Assembly (NCBI RefSeq): GCF_000757485.1
Contig: NZ_JPYO01000045.1
Coordinates: 1-41,988, forward strand
Length of the DNA stretch: 41,988 nt
Reading direction: 5' to 3'
Source: Achromobacter sp. RTa
GTDB taxonomy: Bacteria; Pseudomonadota; Gammaproteobacteria; Burkholderiales; Burkholderiaceae_B
Shown here: positions 7,737-15,415 of the stretch, piece after piece
Position numbering within the stretch: the first letter of the stretch is position 1
How the letters are laid out: every line of letters starts with the position of its first letter
Notes under the pieces: model-generated
Seen by the model: only the letters and a program-made list of their open reading frames with translations
What the model was told of the DNA's origin: nothing
Databases searched by the model: none
Translations under genes and position numbers: made by a program

Positions 7737-8162
7737 TCAGGACTTGAGCTTGGCGTCCATGGAGATCTTGGCGTTGAGCACCTTGGATACCGGGCAGCCC
7801 TTTTCCGCCTTGCGGGCGGCGTCCTCGAAGGCCTGGGCGCTGGCGCCGGGTATGACGGCTTCCACGGTCAGGTGGACGGCCGTGATCGAAAAGCCGTCTT
7901 CCACCTTGTCCAGCGTGACTTCGGCCTTGGTGTCCAGGCTCTGCGCGACCATGCCGGCTTCCGCCAGGATGTTGGACAGCGCCATGGTGAAGCAGCCGGC
8001 GTGCGCAGCGCCCAGCAGTTCCTCGGGATTGGTGCCGGGGGTGTCGCCGAAGCGGGTATTGAAACCGTAGGGCTGGTCCTTGAGCGCGCCGCTTTGCGTG
8101 GAGATCGTGCCCTTGCCGGTCTTCAGGTCGCCCGACCAGGCGGCGGTTGCGGTTTTCTTCAT
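7737..8162 (-). CDS. osmC: OsmC-family peroxiredoxin
   Basis: A 141-residue protein that closely follows E. coli OsmC in both order and spacing of motifs: GDLKTGKGTISTQSG, QPYGFNTRFGD, GTNPEELLGAAHAGCFTMAL and KGCPVSKVL. The two redox cysteines are C57 and C123. It reduces organic hydroperoxides in the cytoplasm and is usually induced by osmotic or stationary-phase stress. The open frame extends upstream, but the ATG at 8160-8162 has AGGAG just before it and gives the family length. It lies upstream of mntH on the same strand, with a separate mntH promoter between them. Confidence 0.94.
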   Translation of the reverse strand: MKKTATAAWSGDLKTGKGTISTQSGALKDQPYGFNTRFGDTPGTNPEELLGAAHAGCFTMALSNILAEAGMVAQSLDTKAEVTLDKVEDGFSITAVHLTVEAVIPGASAQAFEDAARKAEKGCPVSKVLNAKISMDAKLKS

Positions 8163-8430
8163 GCTTGACTCCTGTAGGGGCCCGCGCCCGTCGCGAGCGG
8201 GTCCGGTGGTGGGGGGAGCGGGCCGCGGGAGGAGCGGCCCGCATTGCCTTCGGGGGCATCGTCGATGATACGGCGGACGCGTGCCGCCAGCGAGGAAACC
8301 GCGCGCTCGTATCGGCAAGCCGATGTAACGGCAGGGCGGCGGGGCCTCCGATTGCGGCGCGTCCAAGAGTTGCGGCACGACATGAGGCAGAATATGGGCA
8401 TCCCCTTCACATCCTCTGAGAACCGTAGTC

Positions 8431-9585
8431 ATGTCTCTCGATCTTCTCCGCTGCGCCTGCGCTGTCGCGCTGGCCGTTCCCGTCTTTTCCGCCCAGGCCG
8501 AAGTCGTCATCGGCGTGGACGTGTCCACGACCGGTCCGGCCGCCTCGATCGGCATCCAGACCAACAACGCGATCCGCCTGTGGCCCGCGACGCTGGGCGG
8601 CGAGCCGGCCCGCTATGTGGTGCTGGACGACGGCACCGACGTCAGCCGCGCGGTGAAGAACATGCGCAAGCTCACCTCCGAGGACAAGGTCGACGCCATC
8701 GTCGGGCCCAACACGACCGCCGCCGCGCTGGCCGGCCTGGACGTGCTGGCCGAGACCAAGACGCCCATGATCGCGCTGGCGGCTTCCAGCGTCATCGTCG
8801 AGCCGCTGTCGGATCCGAAGCGCGCCTGGGCGTTCAAGATGCCGCAGAACGATTCCCTGATGGCGACCGTCCTGGTCGAAGACATGAAGAAGAAGGGCCT
8901 GAAGAACGTGGCCTTCATCGGCTTTGCGGATTCCTACGGCGACAGCTGGTGGAAGGAGTTCAGCGCCGCCGCCGGATCCGAACTGAAGATCGTCGCGCAG
9001 GAGCGCTTCCAGCGTACCGATGCCTCCGTGGTGGGGCAGGTGCTGAAGGTCATCGCAGCCAAGCCGGACGCGGTGCTGATCGCGGGCTCGGGCACGCCCT
9101 CGGCGCTGCCGCAGAAAACATTGCTGGAGCGCGGCTATACCGGCGCCGTCTACCAGACCCACGGCATCGGCACGCTGGAATTCCTGCAGGTGGGCGGCGC
9201 GGACGTGGAAGGCACGTTGTTCCCCACGGGGCCCGGCGTGGTCGCCCGCGAGCTGCCTGACGACAACCCGGTCAAGAAGGTTGCCGTGGCGTTCGCCGAC
9301 AAGTACGAAGCCCAGTACGGCAAGCACACGCTGACGCAGTTCGCGGGGGATGCCTATGGCGCCTGGATGCTGCTGGACTCGGCCGTGGCCCGCGCGCTGA
9401 AAACGGGCGCCAAGCCGGGCACCCCGGAATTCCGCGCCGCGTTGCGCGACGCGCTGGAGAACACCCGGGACCTGGTCGTGCCCAATGGGGTGTTGAACAT
9501 CTCCAAGGACAACCACCAGGGTTTCGATGAGCGCGCCCGCGTCATGGGCATTGTCAAGAATGGGCGGTTCTCGTACGCCCAATGA
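8431..9585 (+). CDS. Periplasmic binding protein, branched-chain amino acid (LivJ) type
   Basis: A 384-residue protein with a Sec signal peptide (MSLDLLRCACAVALAVPVFSAQA) and a type-1 periplasmic binding fold: EVVIGVDVSTTGPAASIGIQ at the start, VDAIVGPNTTAAALAG, TPMIALAAS and ADSYGDSWWKEF. This family delivers branched-chain amino acids, amides or aromatic acids to LivHMGF-type ABC importers. No permease or ATPase gene of that type is nearby, so it works either with a distant importer or as a receptor. A terminator at 9659-9685 ends the transcript. The ligand is unknown. Confidence 0.88.
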   Translation: MSLDLLRCACAVALAVPVFSAQAEVVIGVDVSTTGPAASIGIQTNNAIRLWPATLGGEPARYVVLDDGTDVSRAVKNMRKLTSEDKVDAIVGPNTTAAALAGLDVLAETKTPMIALAASSVIVEPLSDPKRAWAFKMPQNDSLMATVLVEDMKKKGLKNVAFIGFADSYGDSWWKEFSAAAGSELKIVAQERFQRTDASVVGQVLKVIAAKPDAVLIAGSGTPSALPQKTLLERGYTGAVYQTHGIGTLEFLQVGGADVEGTLFPTGPGVVARELPDDNPVKKVAVAFADKYEAQYGKHTLTQFAGDAYGAWMLLDSAVARALKTGAKPGTPEFRAALRDALENTRDLVVPNGVLNISKDNHQGFDERARVMGIVKNGRFSYAQ

Positions 9586-9658
9586 AGGCGCGAAGGCGGG
9601 GTCATGCCCGCCAACCCTTGGTAACGTGTCTTAACGCCCCATAGGGCCGGACGAACGG

Positions 9659-9685
9659 AAAGCAGGCCGCGGCCTGCTTTTTTTC
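9659..9685 (+). terminator. Intrinsic terminator
   Basis: AGCAGGCCG/CGGCCTGCT (9661-9678) is a perfect palindrome followed by a run of seven T (9678-9684). It separates the LivJ-like gene from the ehu operon. Confidence 0.9.
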
Positions 9686-9690
9686 GGTCA

Positions 9691-9734
9691 TATCATTAGT
9701 GCCGAAATGATTTATTGTCGTATCATTTTTAGTG
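9691..9734 (+). promoter_or_regulatory. Repeated ATCATT motifs upstream of ehuB
   Basis: ATCATT (9692-9697), AATGAT (9706-9711) and ATCATT (9722-9727) alternate in orientation. The surrounding TATCATT...TAGTG pattern recurs at 9691 and 9721, 30 bases apart. This AT-rich block stands out from the surrounding GC-rich DNA and lies 40-80 bases before ehuB, where an operator would be expected. Confidence 0.45.
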
Positions 9735-9773
9735 AATCCATGTACCTAGAAATAAATTAGGGAGAAATAATCC

Positions 9774-10697
9774 ATGAATCCGTCCTTGACCCTGACCCGA
9801 TCCCGACGCTTCCTGCTGGCGCTGAGCCTGGGCGTGCTGGCCGCATGTTCCGATTCGGGATCGGACAAGCCCGCCCCGGCCGCGGCCAACGCGCCGGCGG
9901 GCGATTCCACCCTGGAAGCCGCCAAGGCGGCGGGCAAGATACGCATCGGCTACGCCAACGAGGCGCCATTCGCCTACATGGACAGCAAGGAAGCCAAGGT
10001 CACGGGCGAATCCGTGGAGATTGCCCGCGTCGTGCTCAAGCGCATGGGCATCAACGAGGTGGAGGGCGTCCTGACCGAGTTCGGCTCCCTCATCCCAGGC
10101 CTGCAGGCCAAGCGTTTCGACATCATTGCGGCGGGCATGTACGTCACGCCCGAACGCTGCCAGCAGGTCGCGTTCTCCGATCCCACCTATGGCGTGGGCC
10201 AGTCGTTCCTGGTCAAGCAGGGCAATCCCAAGAACCTGCACAGCTATGAAGACGTGGTGAAGAATCCCGAGGCCAAGCTGGGCGTGGTGGTGGGCGCGAT
10301 CGAGGCCGAGTACGCCTCCAAATCCAAGGTGCCGGCAGGCCAGGTGGTGGTGTTTCCGGACGCGGTCAGCGCCTTGTCCGGCGTGCAGGCCGGGCGCGCC
10401 GATGCGTATGCGGCCACCGCCCTCACGGTCAACGACCTGATGGGCAAGACCAGCCAGGCCAGCGGCCTGGAGAAGGCCGAGCCGTTCACCGATCCGGTCA
10501 TCGACGGCAAGAGCGTGCGCGGCTACGGCGCCTACGCGTTCCGCTCCGATGACAAGGCCTTCGCCGACGCGTTCAACGCCGAGCTCGCCAAGTTCATCGG
10601 CACGGAAGAACACCAGAAGCTGGTGGCGCCGTTCGGCTTCACGCCGCAGGAACTGCCCAAGGGAGTCACCGCCGCCCAGCTGTGCGCCGGCAAGTAA
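9774..10697 (+). CDS. ehuB: Ectoine/hydroxyectoine-type ABC transporter, binding lipoprotein
   Basis: A 307-residue protein. The signal peptide ends in a lipobox (LAAC, Cys 25), so it is probably a membrane-anchored lipoprotein. The binding domain has the EhuB pattern: IRIGYANEAPFAYMDSKEAK, ESVEIARVVLKRMGINEVEG, TEFGSLIPGLQAKRFDIIAAG and TPERCQQVAFSDPTYGVGQS. EhuB captures the compatible solutes ectoine and hydroxyectoine for uptake as osmoprotectants or nutrients. It is the first gene of a four-gene operon with two permeases and an ATPase. A general polar amino acid receptor is the alternative. Confidence 0.78.
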   Translation: MNPSLTLTRSRRFLLALSLGVLAACSDSGSDKPAPAAANAPAGDSTLEAAKAAGKIRIGYANEAPFAYMDSKEAKVTGESVEIARVVLKRMGINEVEGVLTEFGSLIPGLQAKRFDIIAAGMYVTPERCQQVAFSDPTYGVGQSFLVKQGNPKNLHSYEDVVKNPEAKLGVVVGAIEAEYASKSKVPAGQVVVFPDAVSALSGVQAGRADAYAATALTVNDLMGKTSQASGLEKAEPFTDPVIDGKSVRGYGAYAFRSDDKAFADAFNAELAKFIGTEEHQKLVAPFGFTPQELPKGVTAAQLCAGK

Positions 10698-10707
10698 GGG
10701 GGCGCGG

Positions 10708-11361
10708 ATGCAGCTGATATCGGAGCATTTCGCCGAGCTGGCGCCGCCGCTGCTCGAAGGCCTGGGCGTTACGCTGCAGGTCCTGGCGGGCGCGGTGGTG
10801 CTGGCCGTTCCGCTGGCGCTGGCGGCGGGCATCTGCCGCCTGTCCTCGGTGCGTCCCGTGCGCTGGATCGCGTCGATCTATGTGGAGGTGTTCCGCGGCA
10901 CGTCGGCGCTGGTGCAGCTTTTCTGGTTCTATTTCGTGCTGCCGCTGTTCGGGGTGCAATTGCCGGCCATGCTGGTGGGTATCGTGGTGCTGGCGCTGAA
11001 TGCGGGCGCCTACGGCGCCGAAGTGGTGCGCGGCGCGATCCGCGCGGTGCCGTCCGGCCAGCGCGAGGCGGGTGTCGCCCTGAATCTCACGCGTGGGCAG
11101 ATCATGCGCCGCATTATCGTGCCGCAGGCCGTGCCGGCCATGCTGCCGCCCGCCGGCAACCTGCTGATCGAATTGCTGAAGAACACCGCGCTGGTGTCTC
11201 TGGTCACGATTACCGACCTGACGTTCCGGGGCCAGCTGCTGCGCAGCGAGACCCTGCGCACCACCGAGATCTTCACCCTGATGCTGCTGCTCTACTTCGC
11301 GGTGGCCTTGCTGATCACCGCCGGCGTGCGGCTGCTCGAACGGAGGGTCAGGGTCCGATGA
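10708..11361 (+). CDS. ehuC: Ectoine/hydroxyectoine-type ABC transporter, permease
   Basis: A 217-residue inner-membrane permease of the HisMQ type with about five helices. The EAA loop that docks the ATPase is EVVRGAIRAVPSGQREAGVA with NLTRGQIMRRIIVPQA following. It starts at the ATG at 10708, 10 bases after ehuB, although the open frame runs back into ehuB. Its stop overlaps the ehuD start by 4 bases (ATGA), indicating translational coupling. It pairs with EhuD to form the pore of the importer. Confidence 0.8.
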   Translation: MQLISEHFAELAPPLLEGLGVTLQVLAGAVVLAVPLALAAGICRLSSVRPVRWIASIYVEVFRGTSALVQLFWFYFVLPLFGVQLPAMLVGIVVLALNAGAYGAEVVRGAIRAVPSGQREAGVALNLTRGQIMRRIIVPQAVPAMLPPAGNLLIELLKNTALVSLVTITDLTFRGQLLRSETLRTTEIFTLMLLLYFAVALLITAGVRLLERRVRVR

Positions 11362-12029
11362 CGCCGATATTCGATTGGTCTTTCGCCCTGGAAATCCTGC
11401 CCACGCTGGGCGCCGCGCTTGTCGTCACGATCCAGGCCACGCTGCTGGGCATGCTGGTCGCGGTCACCCTGGGCCTGGTGCTGGCGATGCTGCGGCGTTC
11501 GCGGCTGGGCATCGTATCGCTGCCCACCGCTTTCGTGATCGAGTTCGTGCGCAGCACCCCTTTGCTGGTGCAGATGTATTTCCTGTTCTACGTCTTGCCG
11601 CTGACCGGCGTGCGCATGTCTCCGCTGGCCACCGGCATCATCGCCCTGGGTCTGCACTACGCGACCTACTGCGCGGAGGTCTACCGCGCGGGCATCGAGG
11701 CGGTGCCGCGCGGCCAATGGGAGGCCGCCACCGCGTTGAACCTGTCGCGCTGGCGCACGGCTGTCGACATCGTGCTGCCGCAGGCCATCCCGCCCGTGGT
11801 GCCGGCGCTGGGCAACTACCTGGTGGCCATGTTCAAGGACACGCCCCTGCTGTCCGCGATCACCGTGGTGGAACTGCTGCAGCAAAGCAAGATGATCGGG
11901 TCCACGACATTCCGCTACACCGAGCCCCTCACCCTCGTGGGCCTGCTGTTCCTGGCGCTGAGCCTGGTGGCGGCCTGGGGAGTGCGTGGCCTGGAGGGCC
12001 GCCTGCAACGATATGGAGGAAAACGATGA
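11358..12029 (+). CDS. ehuD: Ectoine/hydroxyectoine-type ABC transporter, permease
   Basis: A 223-residue HisMQ-type permease, the partner of EhuC. It shows FVIEFVRSTPLLVQMYFLFY near residue 60 and the EAA loop EVYRAGIEAVPRGQWEAATA with ALNLSRWRTAVDIVLPQAIP. It overlaps ehuC upstream and ehuA downstream by 4 bases each, so the set is translated as a coupled unit. The substrate assignment rests on the operon and EhuB. Confidence 0.8.
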   Translation: MTPIFDWSFALEILPTLGAALVVTIQATLLGMLVAVTLGLVLAMLRRSRLGIVSLPTAFVIEFVRSTPLLVQMYFLFYVLPLTGVRMSPLATGIIALGLHYATYCAEVYRAGIEAVPRGQWEAATALNLSRWRTAVDIVLPQAIPPVVPALGNYLVAMFKDTPLLSAITVVELLQQSKMIGSTTFRYTEPLTLVGLLFLALSLVAAWGVRGLEGRLQRYGGKR

Positions 12030-12796
12030 GCGCCAGCGTAAGCATCAAGAACCTGCGCAAGCAGTACGGCGAACTGGAGGTGCTGCGTGGCATCAACCTG
12101 GAAATACCCGCTGGCCAGACCGTGGCCGTGATCGGCCCATCGGGCTCGGGCAAGTCCACCTTGCTGCGCGTGCTGATGACGTTGGACCGTCCCAGCAGCG
12201 GCGATATCGAGATCGACGGCGTGCCGATGTGGACCGACGCGCAGGGCCGGCCCGCCGGACCCAATTCCGAGCACCTGCGCAAGGTGCGCGGCAAGATCGG
12301 CATGGTGTTCCAGCACTTCAACCTGTTTCCCCACATGACTGCGCTCGCCAACGCCATGGAAGCGCCGATGCGCGTGCTGGGCATGTCGCGCGCCCAGGCC
12401 CGGGAACGGGCCGTGGAATACCTGGAGATGGTCGGCCTGGGCGACAAGCTGGACGTCTACCCGGCGCAGCTGTCCGGCGGCCAGAAGCAGCGCGTGGGCA
12501 TTGCGCGGGCGCTGGCCATGTGCCCGGACATTATGCTGTTCGACGAGGTGACCTCGGCGCTGGACCCGGAACTGGTGGGCGGGATCCTGCAGATCCTGCG
12601 CGATCTGTCGGCGCGGCGCAGCATGACGATGATCATCGTGACCCACCAGATGAAGTTCGCAGAGCGCAGCTCGGACCGCACCCTGTTCTTCGATGAGGGC
12701 AATATCGTCGAGGACGCCGAATCGTCCGTGCTGTTCAGCCAGCCCAAGGAGGCGCGCACGCGCCAGTTCCTGGACTCCGTGATAGAAGGCCAATAG
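12026..12796 (+). CDS. ehuA: Ectoine/hydroxyectoine-type ABC transporter, ATPase
   Basis: A 256-residue ATPase of the polar amino acid transporter group. The Walker A motif GPSGSGKST is at residues 37-45, the signature is LSGGQKQRVGIARAL, and Walker B is IMLFDEVTSALDPE, with a switch histidine in IVTHQ. It powers uptake through EhuC/EhuD. A good ribosome site, GGAGG, precedes the ATG at 12026, which overlaps the ehuD stop. The gene order here is B-C-D-A rather than the A-B-C-D order first described in rhizobia. No ectoine-degrading genes (eut/doe) are in the window, so uptake may serve osmoprotection. Confidence 0.82.
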   Translation: MSASVSIKNLRKQYGELEVLRGINLEIPAGQTVAVIGPSGSGKSTLLRVLMTLDRPSSGDIEIDGVPMWTDAQGRPAGPNSEHLRKVRGKIGMVFQHFNLFPHMTALANAMEAPMRVLGMSRAQARERAVEYLEMVGLGDKLDVYPAQLSGGQKQRVGIARALAMCPDIMLFDEVTSALDPELVGGILQILRDLSARRSMTMIIVTHQMKFAERSSDRTLFFDEGNIVEDAESSVLFSQPKEARTRQFLDSVIEGQ

Positions 12797-12808
12797 GCCG
12801 CTGCCGCT

Positions 12809-12837
12809 CCCCCGGCGGGCTTTGACCCTGCCGGGGG
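12809..12837 (+). terminator. GC-rich hairpin after ehuA
   Basis: CCCCCGGC (12809-12816) pairs with GCCGGGGG (12830-12837). The stem can lengthen inward with one mismatch. No T-run follows, so it is at best a weak or Rho-assisted terminator of the ehu operon. Confidence 0.4.
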
Positions 12838-12908
12838 CGTTGGGATTCGCGCCGCGCGCGCGGCCCGGGCGCTATGCTGTGGCATCCAATGCCATGGAGG
12901 CTTCCAGC

Positions 12909-14021
12909 ATGACCCATCTTTTCAGTCCCATCTCGATCGGCGCTCTCGAACTGGCCAACCGCATCGTCATCGCGCCCATGTGCGAATACTCGGCGGAAGA
13001 GGGCCGGGCCACCGATTGGCACATGATCCACCTGGGACACCTGGCGCTGTCGGGCGCCGGGCTGCTGTTCACCGAGGCCACTGCGGTGGAGGCCGACGGG
13101 CGCATTTCACCGGGAGACCTGGGCCTGTGGTCCGATGAGACCGAACGGGCGCTGGGCCGCGTGGTGCAGGCCGTGCGCCGCTATTCCCCCATCAAGCTGG
13201 GCATCCAGCTTGGCCATGCGGGCCGCAAGGCCTCCAGCGACGCGCCCTGGAACGGCGGCCAATTGGTGCCGGCCAGCGAAGGCGGCTGGCAGGGCTGGGC
13301 GCCTTCGGCGGTGCCGCACAACGATTCCGAGCCTGCGCCCCACGCGCTGGACGAGGACGGTCTGGCGCGGGTGCGCGACGCCTTTGCCGATAGCGCCCGC
13401 CGCGCGGTCCGCCTGGGTTTCGACGCGATCGAGCTGCATGCCGCGCACGGCTACCTGCTGCACCAGTTCCTGTCGCCGCTGGCGAACCGGCGCGAGGATG
13501 CCTATGGCGGCTCGCTGGAGAACCGCATGCGCTTCCCGCTGGAAGTGTTCCAGGCGCTGCGCGAAGTCGCGCCGCCGTCGGTCGCGCTGGGAGTGCGCGT
13601 GTCCGCGACCGACTGGGTCGAGGGCGGCTGGGACCTGGCGCAGACGCTGGTTTTCGCGCAGGCCCTGAAAGACCGCGGCTGCGAGTTCATCGACGTGTCC
13701 AGCGGCGGCGTGTCGTCGCAGCAGAAGATTCCCGTCGGCCCGAACTACCAGGTGCCTTTCGCCGACGAGATCAAGCGCAAGGTGGGCATGCCCACCATCG
13801 CCGTGGGGCTGATCACCGAGGCGCAGCAGGCCGAGGACATCCTGGCTCGGGGCGAGGCGGACATGATCGCGCTGGCGCGAGGCATGCTGTACGACCCGCG
13901 CTGGCCCTGGCACGCCGCGGCGCAGCTGGGCGGGCAGGTGGCCGCGCCGCGCCAGTATTGGCGCTCGCAGCCGCGCGAGCACAAGGCCCTGTTCGGCGAA
14001 ACCCGCTTCGGCCAGCGCTAG
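12909..14021 (+). CDS. NADH:flavin oxidoreductase, Old Yellow Enzyme family (YqjM/XenA class)
   Basis: A 370-residue FMN enzyme with a TIM barrel that reduces activated C=C bonds using NAD(P)H. The N-terminus has NRIVIAPMCEYSAEEGRATDW, with the redox-tuning Cys that marks the YqjM/thermophilic-like class. HAAHGYLLHQFLSPLANRR contains the substrate-binding His pair, and YGGSLENRMRFPLEV and GRGMLYDPRWPWHAA-like motifs bind FMN. GGAGG at 12896-12900 favours the ATG at 12909 over the one at 12894. It follows the ehu operon after 112 bases but probably has its own promoter. Its physiological substrate is unknown. Confidence 0.93.
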   Translation: MTHLFSPISIGALELANRIVIAPMCEYSAEEGRATDWHMIHLGHLALSGAGLLFTEATAVEADGRISPGDLGLWSDETERALGRVVQAVRRYSPIKLGIQLGHAGRKASSDAPWNGGQLVPASEGGWQGWAPSAVPHNDSEPAPHALDEDGLARVRDAFADSARRAVRLGFDAIELHAAHGYLLHQFLSPLANRREDAYGGSLENRMRFPLEVFQALREVAPPSVALGVRVSATDWVEGGWDLAQTLVFAQALKDRGCEFIDVSSGGVSSQQKIPVGPNYQVPFADEIKRKVGMPTIAVGLITEAQQAEDILARGEADMIALARGMLYDPRWPWHAAAQLGGQVAAPRQYWRSQPREHKALFGETRFGQR

Positions 14022-14035
14022 GGTCCGGGCAAGAA

Positions 14036-14061
14036 AAAGCGCCGCCCGAAGGCGGCGCTTT
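14036..14061. terminator. Bidirectional intrinsic terminator
   Basis: AAAGCGCCGCC (14036-14046) pairs with GGCGGCGCTTT (14051-14061) around a CGAA tetraloop. It lies between the convergent oxidoreductase and dUTPase genes and has A-rich and T-rich flanks. Confidence 0.8.
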
Positions 14062-14094
14062 GCCGGTGACGCGCGGGGGCGGCGCGCCCGCCGC

Positions 14095-14763
14095 CTACAG
14101 CCGGCCGTAGGCTTCTTCGAGCTGTGCCTGAAGCTGGTCGGCGAAGCCGGCATGCGCAGGATCCAGCGCAGACATCAGGCGGGCCAGCACGACGTTGTCT
14201 TCCTCGCCGTTCCAGATCTTGATGTACGTGCCTTCCTTGTAGCCATGCCGCTGGCGGAAGATGTTCAGCACGTTCTTGGAGACGTACTGGGTATAGGCGT
14301 CGTTCCAGCTCATTTCGCAGGCCGTCATGGTGCGTTCCAGCACCTTGAAGCTGGCGCGGCCGCATACCGCCAGGCCGCCGATCAGTTCCAGCAGCTCGGG
14401 CACGCTCAGCGAGTCCAGCGCGTAGGCCTTGCCGTCCAGCGTAACCGAGGCGGGCGTCGCCAGGTCGGCGACCAGCGCCTCGGCGGCGCCGCTGGTGCTG
14501 CCGCCGGCCGCGACGATCGTGTGCGACAGGTAGAAGTGCAGGATGTCCACCAGTTCCATCTGCACCTGGGGCAGGTCGATGGTCTGCTTCTTCCACCATT
14601 TCCAGCCATGGTGTTCCAGCGCCTCGGCGGATTCGACGAAGGCGGCGCGCAGGAACCGGGCCCCGCCATTGACCCAGTCCGGATTGATCATGGTGTTCAA
14701 GTGGTCCTGCAACTTGAGCATCGTGGCCGCCTGGGCCTGGTTCAATCCGACAACGTTATTCAC
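14095..14763 (-). CDS. All-alpha (dimeric-type) dUTPase, MazG-like NTP pyrophosphohydrolase
   Basis: About 222 residues. The helical core has the metal-binding ExxE...ExxD pattern: AAFVESAEALEHHGWKWWKK, then VQMELVDILHFYLSHTI, followed by a long helical C-terminus with KNVLNIFRQRHGYKEG and YIKIWNGEEDN. This fits the dUTPase_2 group, which hydrolyses dUTP (and dUDP) to dUMP, keeps uracil out of DNA and is unrelated in fold to the trimeric Dut. Two GTG starts are possible, at 14769 and 14763. GGAG at 14772-14775 is too close to the first and well placed for the second, which I chose. A C8 tract (read on this strand) lies in the leader. Confidence 0.82.
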   Translation of the reverse strand: MNNVVGLNQAQAATMLKLQDHLNTMINPDWVNGGARFLRAAFVESAEALEHHGWKWWKKQTIDLPQVQMELVDILHFYLSHTIVAAGGSTSGAAEALVADLATPASVTLDGKAYALDSLSVPELLELIGGLAVCGRASFKVLERTMTACEMSWNDAYTQYVSKNVLNIFRQRHGYKEGTYIKIWNGEEDNVVLARLMSALDPAHAGFADQLQAQLEEAYGRL

Positions 14764-14853
14764 TTTCACTCCGGGGTTCGTGGGGGGGGCTTTGCGACTG
14801 CGGCGGAAATGTTAGCACCATTGCCCGCCGGCGCCGGGCGGCCCGGGGCGGCC

Positions 14854-15402
14854 TCAGGCGCCGCCGTCCTTGCGATAGGACGATGGTTTCAGCGGAGGCA
14901 GTTTTTCCAGCGGCGTCTTGCGCGGATTGCGGGCGCTGCCGGCCGCCTTGAACAGCATGAACGCGAAGAACGCCAGGAAAACGGCGGGCATCAGTTCGTC
15001 CATGTCGAACCGGGGGTTGCGCAGGACTTCGAAGACGATGCGCGCCGCGGCCCAGCCGGCCAGCGCGCCGGCCACCGTCAGGATGATGCCGATCTTGCGC
15101 CGCCGGGCCCGGTCCGCCAGCGACGCCGCGGCAGGGTCTTCCTGGCCCGGGGCCGGCGCGGCGGGGGCCGCGGCGTCGGACCGGGAGGGCAGGGGCTGCG
15201 GCGCGGACTTGCCCCAGGGGGCGGTGGACAGCGACTCGGAAGAGGGAGCCGGCGCCGGGACAGAGGGGGGGACGGGCTCGGCCGCCCGCCGCGAGGCCTG
15301 GCGCTTGGGAGGGACCCTGCCGGGCGTTGCCCCGCCCGCGCGCGTCAGGTTTTCGATATAGCGCGCGAAATCGCCGTCTTTCGGTTCCGCATCTATGGCC
15401 AT
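14854..15402 (-). CDS. Pro/Ala-rich membrane protein of unknown function
   Basis: A 182-residue protein of no family I recognise. Residues 1-100 are low-complexity and rich in Pro, Ala and Ser, so probably disordered. Two hydrophobic helices follow (IGIILTVAGALAGWAAARIV and LMPAVFLAFFAFMLF), then a basic tail (KTPLEKLPPLKPSSYRK). It begins 13 bases after the dedA gene on the same strand, so the two are probably co-transcribed. A run of seven C inside the Pro-rich part is a potential slippage site. Confidence 0.7.
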   Translation of the reverse strand: MAIDAEPKDGDFARYIENLTRAGGATPGRVPPKRQASRRAAEPVPPSVPAPAPSSESLSTAPWGKSAPQPLPSRSDAAAPAAPAPGQEDPAAASLADRARRRKIGIILTVAGALAGWAAARIVFEVLRNPRFDMDELMPAVFLAFFAFMLFKAAGSARNPRKTPLEKLPPLKPSSYRKDGGA

Positions 15403-15415
15403 TCCCTTCTCCGGT

